6,809 nt of DNA from assembly GCA_937970115.1 (NCBI GenBank), contig CALBVO010000046.1, forward strand, positions 1-6,809, written 5' to 3'. Numbering within the stretch: position 1 is the stretch's first letter; each line of letters begins with the position of its first letter. Shown in pieces: positions 1 through 4,324 of this stretch. This DNA comes from Minisyncoccota bacterium (GTDB taxonomy: Bacteria > Patescibacteriota > Minisyncoccia > Phycocordibacterales > UBA1006). The notes under the pieces were generated by a model. It saw nothing but the letters and a program-made list of their open reading frames with translations, did not search any database and was not told the DNA's origin. The position numbers were made by a program, and so were the translations under genes.

Positions 1-438
1 GCAGGTGTTTTTGATTCATTAACTGATGAGCAAAAAGCTGAAGTACAGGAATTACGTGAAGAAGGTGATAAGGAGGCTGTACAAGAAAAGCTAGCAGATT
101 TTGGAATTAAATTGCCAGAGCGTCCCGAGCTTACTGATGAACAAAAGGAAAAAATTGCAGATCTAAAGGATGCAGGTGACAAAGAAGTCCTAAAAGAATA
201 TTTCGAAGAAATTGGTTTGAAAAAACCACGAAAATTTATGCAAAAACGAGCAGAAGTAATCAGTTCATTGACTAAAGATGAGAAAGAAGTATTACAAGAA
301 GCACGAGATATCGCCCGCGCAGGCGATAAGGAAACAGCTCGAGAAATGCTTCAAGACGTTTTTAGTACAGAAAATGTACAAGAAAAGTTAAGCGAACGAG
401 GGGTGAGAAGTTTTCTTAAGCGAATTTTTCGATTATAA
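1..438 (+). CDS. Helical-repeat protein, 5'-truncated (LTDEQK...GDKE repeats)
   Basis: The reading frame is open from the first base of the window, so this is the C-terminal 145 residues of a longer protein. Three related units are visible, starting at residues 7, 44 and 90 of the fragment. Each begins L-T-[DK]-[DE]-[QE]-K and carries the motif G-D-K-E (residues 22-25, 59-62, 108-111) in what looks like the turn between two charged amphipathic helices. The tail after the third unit is basic (ending near FLKRIFRL). The composition is very rich in Glu, Lys and Asp, with no cysteine and no membrane segment in the visible part. Similar acidic LTDEQK-type repeats occur in unassigned patescibacterial proteins and loosely resemble Spy/CpxP-like helical hairpins, but I do not recognise a defined family. 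A TTG at 112 could be mistaken for a start, but the upstream codons continue the same repeat pattern, so it is internal. A terminator follows 3 nt after the stop. Confidence 0.8.
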   Translation, partial: AGVFDSLTDEQKAEVQELREEGDKEAVQEKLADFGIKLPERPELTDEQKEKIADLKDAGDKEVLKEYFEEIGLKKPRKFMQKRAEVISSLTKDEKEVLQEARDIARAGDKETAREMLQDVFSTENVQEKLSERGVRSFLKRIFRL

Positions 439-440
439 AT

Positions 441-467
441 AAAAAACCATTATATGGTTTTTTATTT
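441..467 (+). terminator. Rho-independent terminator of the helical-repeat gene
   Basis: A perfect 10-bp stem (AAAAAACCAT at 441-450 with ATGGTTTTTT at 454-463) closes a 3-nt loop and runs into a T-rich tract. It starts 3 nt after the stop codon. The A-tract on the left arm means it could also work on the opposite strand. Confidence 0.8.
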
Positions 468-472
468 ATTCT

Positions 473-481
473 TGGTACAAT
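473..481 (+). promoter_or_regulatory. Extended -10 promoter for the DUF2892 gene
   Basis: TGG followed by TACAAT (476-481) forms an extended -10 with no clear -35, because the -35 position falls in the preceding terminator. The predicted start of transcription is about 488-490, on or next to the ATG at 490, so the mRNA would be leaderless or nearly so. Confidence 0.55.
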
Positions 482-489
482 ATTTGTAT

Positions 490-738
490 ATGAAAAAAAA
501 TATTGGATCAATTGACGCTGTTGTACGAACAGATCTTGCCTTTGTATTGGCATATATTTACTACACAAATTTCCCAGTTCCTACTGTATGGTATACCGTA
601 GGTCTGCTGGCTGCAGGACATTTACTTGCAACAGCAGTATTTGGTATTAGTCCAATGTATAAATTATTTGGTATCTCAACAAACAAAGGGAAAGGAGACT
701 GTAAAAAATGTGATAAAAATGGAACCTGTGCTTGTTAA
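490..738 (+). CDS. DUF2892 / YgaP-type small inner-membrane protein with Cys tail
   Basis: This 82-residue protein begins M-K-K-N-I-G-S-I-D, the typical opening of the DUF2892 (YgaP-like transmembrane) family. Two hydrophobic segments follow, at about residues 15-30 and 35-54, then a family-like motif G-I-S-P-M-Y-K-L-F-G-I (52-62). In many relatives the first residue of the P-[LM]-Y motif is preceded by Cys; here it is Ser54. The C-terminus carries a cysteine cluster, Cys71, Cys74, Cys80 and Cys82 (C-x2-C-x5-C-x-C), which could bind a metal or take part in redox chemistry; that is inference. An in-frame ATG at 454 lies inside the terminator stem and would add 12 residues. The start at 490 fits both the family N-terminus and the -10 at 476-481. 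The molecular role of the family is not established. Confidence 0.8.
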   Translation: MKKNIGSIDAVVRTDLAFVLAYIYYTNFPVPTVWYTVGLLAAGHLLATAVFGISPMYKLFGISTNKGKGDCKKCDKNGTCAC

Positions 739-752
739 TTCAGGTTTTTTAT
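721..752 (+). terminator. Probable terminator overlapping the end of the DUF2892 gene
   Basis: AACCTG (723-728) pairs with CAGGTT (741-746), with two further G-T pairs at the base, and is followed by a T-run (745-750). The left arm lies in the last codons of the gene. The 12-nt loop makes it weaker than the other terminators in the window. Confidence 0.55.
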
Positions 753-789
753 TTGCGTGAACAAGATCATACTATTTTAAATAATTGTT

Positions 790-798
790 TGTTATAAT
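790..798 (+). promoter_or_regulatory. Extended -10 promoter for the 805 gene (leaderless)
   Basis: TGT followed by a consensus TATAAT (793-798) is placed so that transcription would start at about 805, the A of the start codon. No good -35 is visible. This is the clearest leaderless arrangement in the window. Confidence 0.65.
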
Positions 799-804
799 AG
801 AATT

Positions 805-1107
805 ATGGATAATAATGAACCTCATTACGAAACTCTCCAAGAGCAATTAAATGCACAACAAGAAGCCTTGGTACAAATTTACACCTCAGTTGAAAAAACG
901 CGAAAGATGATTTTTTGGTCGAGTGTGATTAATACGGCCGTCTTTGTAATACCTCTTATTGCTGTTGCGTTGCTTCTCCCTAAAATTATGAATACCCTTA
1001 CCGCAAGTCTGAGTGGTTTAGGAGATGTTGTGAATATCAATTCTAATATTACAGCTGAACCAAGTCTTCGGGAAAGTTTGGAGAATCTACAAAATCTAGG
1101 ATTATAA
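805..1107 (+). CDS. Small single-TM protein with N-terminal coiled coil
   Basis: A 100-residue protein. Residues 1-34 are polar and helical with heptad-like spacing (E-T-L-Q-E-Q-L-N-A-Q-Q-E-A-L-V-Q-I), suggesting a short coiled coil. A single hydrophobic segment follows at about residues 37-60. The C-terminal tail (61-100) contains a glycine-containing stretch, S-G-L-G-D, and a second amphipathic helix near the end. Small proteins with this plan, polar helix then Lys/Arg-rich border then one TM helix, are frequent in patescibacterial genomes and have no assigned function. By topology the N-terminal helix is probably cytoplasmic, because R-K lies just before the TM. The start is supported by the TATAAT box 6 nt upstream. 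A terminator follows 11 nt after the stop. I do not recognise a named family. Confidence 0.75.
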   Translation: MDNNEPHYETLQEQLNAQQEALVQIYTSVEKTRKMIFWSSVINTAVFVIPLIAVALLLPKIMNTLTASLSGLGDVVNINSNITAEPSLRESLENLQNLGL

Positions 1108-1118
1108 TACATTGCGAG

Positions 1119-1146
1119 AGCCTACATTTAGGTGTAGGCTTTTATA
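1119..1146 (+). terminator. Terminator after the 805 gene
   Basis: AGCCTACA (1119-1126) and TGTAGGCT (1133-1140) form a perfect 8-bp stem with a 6-nt loop, followed by a T-rich tail. The tail overlaps the likely promoter of the next gene. Confidence 0.8.
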
Positions 1147-1150
1147 TTAT
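1145..1150 (+). promoter_or_regulatory. Possible -10 for the MFS gene
   Basis: TATTAT at 1145-1150 sits directly after the terminator and overlaps the first ATG (1149). If used, transcription would begin at about 1157, next to a second in-frame ATG at 1158, repeating the leaderless geometry of neighbouring genes. No TG extension or -35 is seen. A TATAAT at 1103-1108 is an alternative, but it would place the terminator hairpin in the leader. Confidence 0.35.
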
Positions 1151-2432
1151 GGAACGAATGTACCGATGGTTAAATAAGGAGCGTGGAGAGCGTGTATGTA
1201 CTGGAATTAGTGACGAGGCCTGCGCATATGTACCTCAAAATTACTTTTTGATTATTGTAACGAATATGTTCACAAAATTAGGTGATGTGCTGAGCGCACC
1301 AAAAACAGTATTAACCTGGATCATGGGAGCTATTGGCGCACCTATTTTCTTGACCAGTCTTTTGGTTCCTATTCGTGAATCCGGATCGATGTTACCTCAA
1401 GTTTTTCTCAGTACCTTTTTGCGTAATCTAAAAATCCGAAAATGGGGTTGGGTATTTGGTTCTTTATTGCAGGCTTTAGCATTGTTTGCCGTGGTATTAG
1501 CGGTAATTATTTTAAAAGACGCACGAGCGTCAATTTGGATTGTGATTACTGTTGCTGTTTTTGCTTTGGGGCGTGCTTTGTGTTCGCTGCTTTCAAAAGA
1601 CCTTATCGGTAAAACAATTCCTAAGACGAGGCGAGGTAAATTAAATGGTTATTCAAGTTCTGTTTCAGGTTTATTGGTTTTGATTTCAGGAATAATTTTG
1701 TTATTTCATCCGTTTGAAAAAAGCAGCCTCGATGTGTTATTACATTTGGTAATTATTGCAGCTTCTTTATGGATTGTTGCTTCAATATTTTTTGCTCGCG
1801 TATATGAGCCGTTTACTGAAACAAAGGATGCTCAACAAAGAGAAATCTCATTTTTGAAATTACTTGTAAATGATACTGTTTTACAAAAATTTATTCTCGC
1901 ACGTGGTTTGTTAATTTCATCAGCATTACTGAGTCCTTTTGTCGTCTTATTAGCTCAACAAAACATAGGAAGTGATATTTATCTATTAGGACTCTTTATT
2001 CTTGCTGGTGGAATTGCCTCTATTGTCAGTGGTCCATTTTGGGGACATTTGGCTGATCGATCGAGTAAACAGGTTATGATTATTGCAGCGACCATCGTAG
2101 CTGTTTTGTCATTGGTATTATTTATCTTGTTGTATCTGAATATGCCAGTGGTTGGGCAGGTATGGTTATATCCAACTATGTTATTTATTCTTGGTATAGC
2201 TCATGATGGAATTAGATTAGGACGTAAGACCTATATCATTGATATTGCAGAAGGGAACAAACGTACTGAATATGTAGCAACCAGTAATACGGTGATTGGA
2301 ATATTGTTGCTGGTTGTTGGCGGATTTACTGCATGGCTTGCGACGATTTCTTTGATGTTTGCTGTGGGTATTTTGATGTTGATGGTTGCGGGAGGTATTT
2401 GGGTTGGTTTGCAGTTGGAGGAGGTGGAGTAG
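1149..2432 (+). CDS. Major facilitator superfamily (MFS) transporter
   Basis: A 427-residue polytopic membrane protein of normal MFS length. About 11-12 hydrophobic segments can be placed, roughly at residues 31-48, 52-75, 99-121, 128-149, 170-187, 195-215, 249-269, 277-297, 308-331, 337-354, 376-397 and 400-421. The loop after the eighth segment carries a motif-A-like signature, G-H-L-A-D-R-S-S-K-Q (299-308), the usual conserved cytoplasmic loop of MFS carriers. The equivalent first-half loop is degenerate. A positively charged central loop (about 216-235) separates the halves. The N-terminus has a short polar extension with Cys17 and Cys25 followed by N-Y-F-L, a start also seen in a family of uncharacterised bacterial MFS proteins. 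The substrate cannot be inferred. The start may be 1158 rather than 1149, since the likely -10 overlaps the first ATG. No terminator is visible after the TAG stop. Confidence 0.85.
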   Translation: MERMYRWLNKERGERVCTGISDEACAYVPQNYFLIIVTNMFTKLGDVLSAPKTVLTWIMGAIGAPIFLTSLLVPIRESGSMLPQVFLSTFLRNLKIRKWGWVFGSLLQALALFAVVLAVIILKDARASIWIVITVAVFALGRALCSLLSKDLIGKTIPKTRRGKLNGYSSSVSGLLVLISGIILLFHPFEKSSLDVLLHLVIIAASLWIVASIFFARVYEPFTETKDAQQREISFLKLLVNDTVLQKFILARGLLISSALLSPFVVLLAQQNIGSDIYLLGLFILAGGIASIVSGPFWGHLADRSSKQVMIIAATIVAVLSLVLFILLYLNMPVVGQVWLYPTMLFILGIAHDGIRLGRKTYIIDIAEGNKRTEYVATSNTVIGILLLVVGGFTAWLATISLMFAVGILMLMVAGGIWVGLQLEEVE

Positions 2433-2436
2433 AAAA

Positions 2437-2464
2437 TTGACTTTATATAAAAATATGATATATT
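2437..2464 (+). promoter_or_regulatory. Promoter for the 2508 gene
   Basis: TTGACT (2437-2442), a 16-bp spacer and TATATT (2459-2464) with a TGA extension give a strong sigma-70-like promoter 5 nt after the MFS stop. Transcription would start at about 2471, leaving a 37-nt A-rich leader with no Shine-Dalgarno motif. Confidence 0.7.
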
Positions 2465-2507
2465 ACTTTTAACAAACAGTACATTAAAAAAATTAAAAAT
2501 ATAAACG

Positions 2508-2897
2508 ATGACACAAGAATCAGAAAATCAATTTTTAGAAAAATTAGAAGCATACTTTGATCAACAATTAGTACAAATCAAAGCTCAAAGTAATCTTGAG
2601 ATTGATACCTTATTGGTTCAATACCACAGCGAAGCAGTTGAAGGTGCTAAAGCAAATGTTATTAAAGACAACAGTAAACGTCTTAATGAAATTGCAAGAT
2701 ATAAAGATAAATATGGTGATCATCCAGAAATAGTTAATTCATCTATAAAATCAGTCAACTTTCAATTTAATATCTTTTTAGATATGAAACAAACTCTCGC
2801 AAATATACATTACAATGATTGTGTTAATAGAGGATTAAGCGTTCAAAAAGTTGATTTATCTATTTTTAAAGTAGATGAAGACGATGGATTGAAATAG
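2508..2897 (+). CDS. Hypothetical soluble helical protein
   Basis: A 129-residue protein with no signal peptide, no membrane segment and no domain that I recognise. It is mostly polar and predicted helical by composition. The N-terminal third is acidic and Gln-rich (F-L-E-K-L-E-A-Y-F-D-Q-Q), the middle is Lys/Asp-rich (about 48-72, including R-Y-K-D-K-Y-G-D), and the tail is acidic (D-E-D-D). A single Cys is at residue 105. The gene has its own promoter 75 bp after the MFS gene and its own strong terminator, so it is an independent unit. The leader is A-rich and unstructured with no ribosome-binding motif. It is not obviously related to either neighbour. Codon use looks like the rest of the window, so I see no sign of recent transfer. 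Confidence 0.75.
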   Translation: MTQESENQFLEKLEAYFDQQLVQIKAQSNLEIDTLLVQYHSEAVEGAKANVIKDNSKRLNEIARYKDKYGDHPEIVNSSIKSVNFQFNIFLDMKQTLANIHYNDCVNRGLSVQKVDLSIFKVDEDDGLK

Positions 2898-2913
2898 ATT
2901 TAAAAATCATATA

Positions 2914-2951
2914 ATAACCATAACGTATTTACGTTTATGGTTATTTTTTTG
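2914..2951 (+). terminator. Terminator after the 2508 gene
   Basis: ATAACCATAA-CGT (2914-2926) pairs with ACG-T-TTATGGTTAT (2931-2944) with one bulged T and a 4-nt loop, followed by a run of seven T (2944-2950). It lies 17 nt after the stop codon. Confidence 0.85.
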
Positions 2952-2961
2952 CGCAAATATT

Positions 2962-3095
2962 GGGATTCGGTCACCGCTCTGGATATTTTTACGAACAAGT
3001 TCTTAAAATATTTTATCGCCCTGACCACGTCGACTTCTACGTACATTTTTCTGATGAAAAATGTACGGCTTCGCAGAAGTCTCTTTTCGAATCCC
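2962..3095. repeat. 134-bp palindromic element, potential three-way junction
   Basis: The ends are complementary: GGGATTCG (2962-2969) and CGAATCCC (3088-3095). Inside are two further self-complementary arms. The first arm uses GTCA (2970-2973 region) with TGAC (3022-3025) and GGATATTTTTACGAA with the TTC-to-TATC stretch at 3000-3017. The second arm uses GACTTCT (3032-3038) with AGAAGTC (3075-3081), enclosing a perfect 12-bp stem (3040-3051 with 3056-3067) and a TGAT loop. No reading frame here looks like a real protein and no T-run follows. It resembles REP/MITE-like non-autonomous palindromic elements, or a structured RNA; family identity is unknown. Its right end overlaps the tRNA-Ser fragment at 3086-3104. 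Confidence 0.5.
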
Positions 3096-3171
3096 TTCAC
3101 TTCCAAAAAGAAAAGCTCTCAATGCATTCTCATTGAGAGCTAATCTTTTTGAGGAAGTGAAGGGATTCGAA
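3086..3171. repeat. Inverted duplication of the tRNA-Ser 3' end and terminator arm
   Basis: The left arm (3086-3124) is the reverse complement of the right arm (3131-3171), with 37 of 39 positions identical apart from a 2-nt indel, around a 6-nt centre (CATTCT). The outer 19 nt are exact: TTCGAATCCCTTCACTTCC (3086-3104) repeats the T-arm and acceptor 3' strand of the minus-strand tRNA-Ser (3153-3171). The inner part is the terminator hairpin. The plus-strand copy has no tRNA 5' half and is a fragment only. Confidence 0.85.
3104..3141 (-). terminator. Terminator of tRNA-Ser
   Basis: Read on the minus strand, AGCTCTCAATG (3141-3131) pairs perfectly over 11 bp with CATTGAGAGCT (3124-3114) across a 6-nt loop and is followed by TTTTCTTTTT (to about 3104). 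It begins about 10 nt after the tRNA 3' end. Confidence 0.85.
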
Positions 3172-3238
3172 CCCTTGATACGCATTAACGTATGCTGGTT
3201 TTCAAGACCAGTGCCTTCAACCGCTCAGCCACACTTCC
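3152..3238 (-). tRNA. tRNA-Ser(UGA)
   Basis: On the minus strand a full class II cloverleaf can be drawn. The acceptor stem is GGAAGTG (3238-3232) with CACTTCC (3159-3153), and the D-arm starts GCTGAGCGG. The anticodon arm is CTGGT-CTTGAAA-ACCAG with anticodon TGA at 3204-3202. A long variable arm (ATACG pairing with CGTAT) is the hallmark of tRNA-Ser, and the T-arm is AAGGG-TTCGAAT-CCCTT. No CCA is encoded; the sequence continues TC-AAAAA, so CCA must be added after transcription. The discriminator position reads U rather than the usual G of bacterial tRNA-Ser. The gene has its own promoter and terminator. It decodes UCA and other UCN serine codons. Confidence 0.93.
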
Positions 3239-3249
3239 GTACAACAAAA

Positions 3250-3277
3250 ATAATATCATTATTAATATTTTCTGCAA
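3250..3277 (-). promoter_or_regulatory. Promoter of tRNA-Ser
   Basis: On the minus strand TTGCAG (3277-3272), a 16-bp spacer and TATTAT (3255-3250) with a TGA extension point at the tRNA. The predicted transcription start is about 4-5 nt before the mature 5' end. Spacer length and TG extension match the promoters at 2437 and 6706. Confidence 0.65.
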
Positions 3278-3304
3278 TATACTATCCTTACTTTATTTTT
3301 ATTC

Positions 3305-3346
3305 TAACTTCAAACTATCATTCTATAGAATGATAGTTTGAAGTTA
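3305..3346. repeat. 42-bp perfect palindrome between divergent promoters
   Basis: Two 21-nt arms are exact reverse complements with no spacer, centred on CTATAG at 3323-3328. It lies upstream of both the tRNA-Ser promoter (-35 at 3272-3277) and the YqgF promoter (-35 near 3359). Neither strand shows a T-run after it, so it is not an obvious terminator. It could be a dimer-protein operator, a cruciform-forming site or a small insertion remnant. Confidence 0.85.
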
Positions 3347-3358
3347 TTGATAATTTTC

Positions 3359-3385
3359 TTGTATCTTAAGATTAATAACTATACA
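3359..3385 (+). promoter_or_regulatory. Probable promoter of the YqgF/RuvX gene
   Basis: TTGTAT (3359-3364) and TATACA (3380-3385) are separated by 15 bp. The expected start at about 3392 is 2 nt before the ATG, so the mRNA is nearly leaderless. The short spacer makes this weaker than the other promoters. Confidence 0.45.
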
Positions 3386-3393
3386 CTGATTAT

Positions 3394-3837
3394 ATGAAAC
3401 ATCTTGGAATTGATTATGGAACAAAACGGATAGGTCTGGCGATTTCTAATAATGAAGGGACTTTAGCGTTCCCCAAAAAAACAATATCAAACTCGCAAGA
3501 TACTATTCAAGACGTACTAGATATTATTGAATATGAATCAATTGAAAAAATTATTATTGGTAAATCACTGGACGCATGGGGAAATACCAATATGGTCCAA
3601 CGTGAAATTGATTCATTTATTAAAAAACTCACCTATGACCTAGAAGATGGAATTGAAATTATAGAACAGGATGAGCGTGGAAGTTCCATTGCAGCTGATG
3701 CACATCTATATGGAAAAGGAAATATCGCGAATGAAAAATGGACAGGAAAAAATAATGCACTAAAACGCGCCCATAATGACGCCAATGCTGCGATGGTGAT
3801 TTTACAACGATATTTAGATAAGCAAGAGAAGAAATAA
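3394..3837 (+). CDS. ruvX: YqgF/RuvX-family nuclease (pre-16S rRNA processing / putative Holliday junction resolvase)
   Basis: A 147-residue protein, close to the usual length of about 140 for the family, with an RNase H-like fold. The N-terminal strand L-G-I-D-Y-G-T-K-R-I-G-L-A (4-16) contains catalytic-type Asp7. The central motif E-Q-D-E-R (91-95) and the C-terminal D-A-N-A-A-x3-L-Q-R-Y-L (Asp129) supply the other expected acidic residues. In E. coli and relatives YqgF matures the 5' end of 16S rRNA, and a resolvase role has been proposed. The family usually shows G-L-P or similar after the third strand; here it is G-K-S-L-D-A-W-G (56-63). The loop after D-E-R reads G-S-S rather than L-T-[ST], so this member is somewhat divergent. 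No Shine-Dalgarno motif is present. It is transcribed alone, divergent from tRNA-Ser and convergent with the small membrane gene downstream. Confidence 0.88.
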   Translation: MKHLGIDYGTKRIGLAISNNEGTLAFPKKTISNSQDTIQDVLDIIEYESIEKIIIGKSLDAWGNTNMVQREIDSFIKKLTYDLEDGIEIIEQDERGSSIAADAHLYGKGNIANEKWTGKNNALKRAHNDANAAMVILQRYLDKQEKK

Positions 3838-3862
3838 AAAGGAACCTTTCAGGATCCTTTTG
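3834..3862. terminator. Bidirectional terminator between convergent genes
   Basis: AAAAGGA (3837-3843) pairs with TCCTTTT (3855-3861), and CCT with AGG inside an A-A mismatch, around a TTC loop. It overlaps the YqgF stop codon. On the minus strand the stem is followed by TTTTTATTT, so it probably also ends the 4226-3870 transcript, and works better in that direction. Confidence 0.75.
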
Positions 3863-3869
3863 TTATATG

Positions 3870-4226
3870 TTATTCTTGTTTTGTTGTTCTGTAGAACTCT
3901 AATGTTTCAATGGCATCTTTATTAGTTTGGTTTATTTTTTTGTGTTTATGGCCTTGGTCTGCTCCGAAATAGAAGCATGCAATTATCCAAACCACCCCTA
4001 GTATTCTTCCAAGTGTAATAGGTCGAGACTGAGCATCTTTTGGTTCAGAGCTGAAAAGAATTATTTCTCCTTGAATTTCTTGCTCAATAGCTAAATGTTG
4101 GCAAATCAAAAAAATGATAAAGATTGATAGCGTAATAACCACTGATCTTCCAAATGTATAACCAAATCCAAGAACACTAAAGCCTAAAAAGAATCCAATA
4201 ATAATATATTCAATTAATGTTTCCAT
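3870..4226 (-). CDS. Small hypothetical membrane protein
   Basis: A 118-residue protein with three likely membrane segments at about residues 6-24, 27-46 and 72-89. Between the second and third is a polar loop (47-71) containing E-P-K-D-A-Q-S-R-P. The C-terminus (90-118) is hydrophilic and basic, with a His/Lys cluster G-H-K-H-K-K at 92-97. I do not recognise the family. The start ATG is the first in frame and lies about 11 nt after the predicted transcription start, with no ribosome-binding motif. It has a good promoter and ends at a terminator shared with the YqgF gene, so it is a single-gene unit, divergent from the tRNA-binding protein gene. No function can be inferred. Confidence 0.7.
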   Translation of the reverse strand: METLIEYIIIGFFLGFSVLGFGYTFGRSVVITLSIFIIFLICQHLAIEQEIQGEIILFSSEPKDAQSRPITLGRILGVVWIIACFYFGADQGHKHKKINQTNKDAIETLEFYRTTKQE

Positions 4227-4244
4227 ATGATAAGTTTTTACTAA

Positions 4245-4272
4245 ATAATAATATTTTTAATAATAATGTCAA
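4245..4272 (-). promoter_or_regulatory. Promoter of the small membrane protein gene
   Basis: Read on the minus strand, a consensus TTGACA (4272-4267), a 16-bp spacer and TATTAT (4250-4245). The leader would be about 11 nt. It is back to back with the plus-strand promoter at 4289. Confidence 0.7.
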
Positions 4273-4287
4273 CTAATTAAAATATAA

Positions 4288-4317
4288 CTTGCCATAGGCA
4301 AGCTTTAAATTTAGACT
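4288..4317 (+). promoter_or_regulatory. Promoter of the tRNA-binding protein gene with overlapping palindrome
   Basis: TTGCCA (4289-4294), a 17-bp spacer and TAGACT (4312-4317) place the transcription start at 4324-4325, on the start codon. The -35 lies within a 15-bp perfect inverted repeat, CTTGCC-ATA-GGCAAG (4288-4302). A repressor binding there would block the promoter; that is inference. Confidence 0.5.
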
Positions 4318-4324
4318 ATAGAAC

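Noticed and set aside
454..489. Upstream ATG (454) as start of the DUF2892 gene
   Set aside because: It lies in the terminator stem and before the -10 box; the family N-terminus begins at 490.
879..1112. Minus-strand frame opposite the 805 gene
   Set aside because: Shadow of the coding strand; no promoter or protein-like composition.
2962..3171. attL/attR of an integrative element at tRNA-Ser
   Set aside because: The tRNA 3'-end copy is inverted rather than a direct repeat, no integrase is present, and only about 50 bp lies between the copies.
2900..3185. Small open frames on both strands across the palindromic and tRNA region
   Set aside because: They overlap the terminators, the palindromic element and the tRNA-Ser gene; their peptides are translations of inverted repeats with no protein-like pattern.
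3061..3333. A 90-residue plus-strand frame running through tRNA-Ser
   Set aside because: It is antisense to the tRNA and its promoter. Its peptide contains the familiar translation of a tRNA T-arm (G-F-E-P-L-I-R), a known false-gene signature.
2962..3346. CRISPR array or integron attC cluster
   Set aside because: The repeats are palindromes of different sequence with no regular direct-repeat/spacer pattern, and no Cas or integrase gene is nearby.
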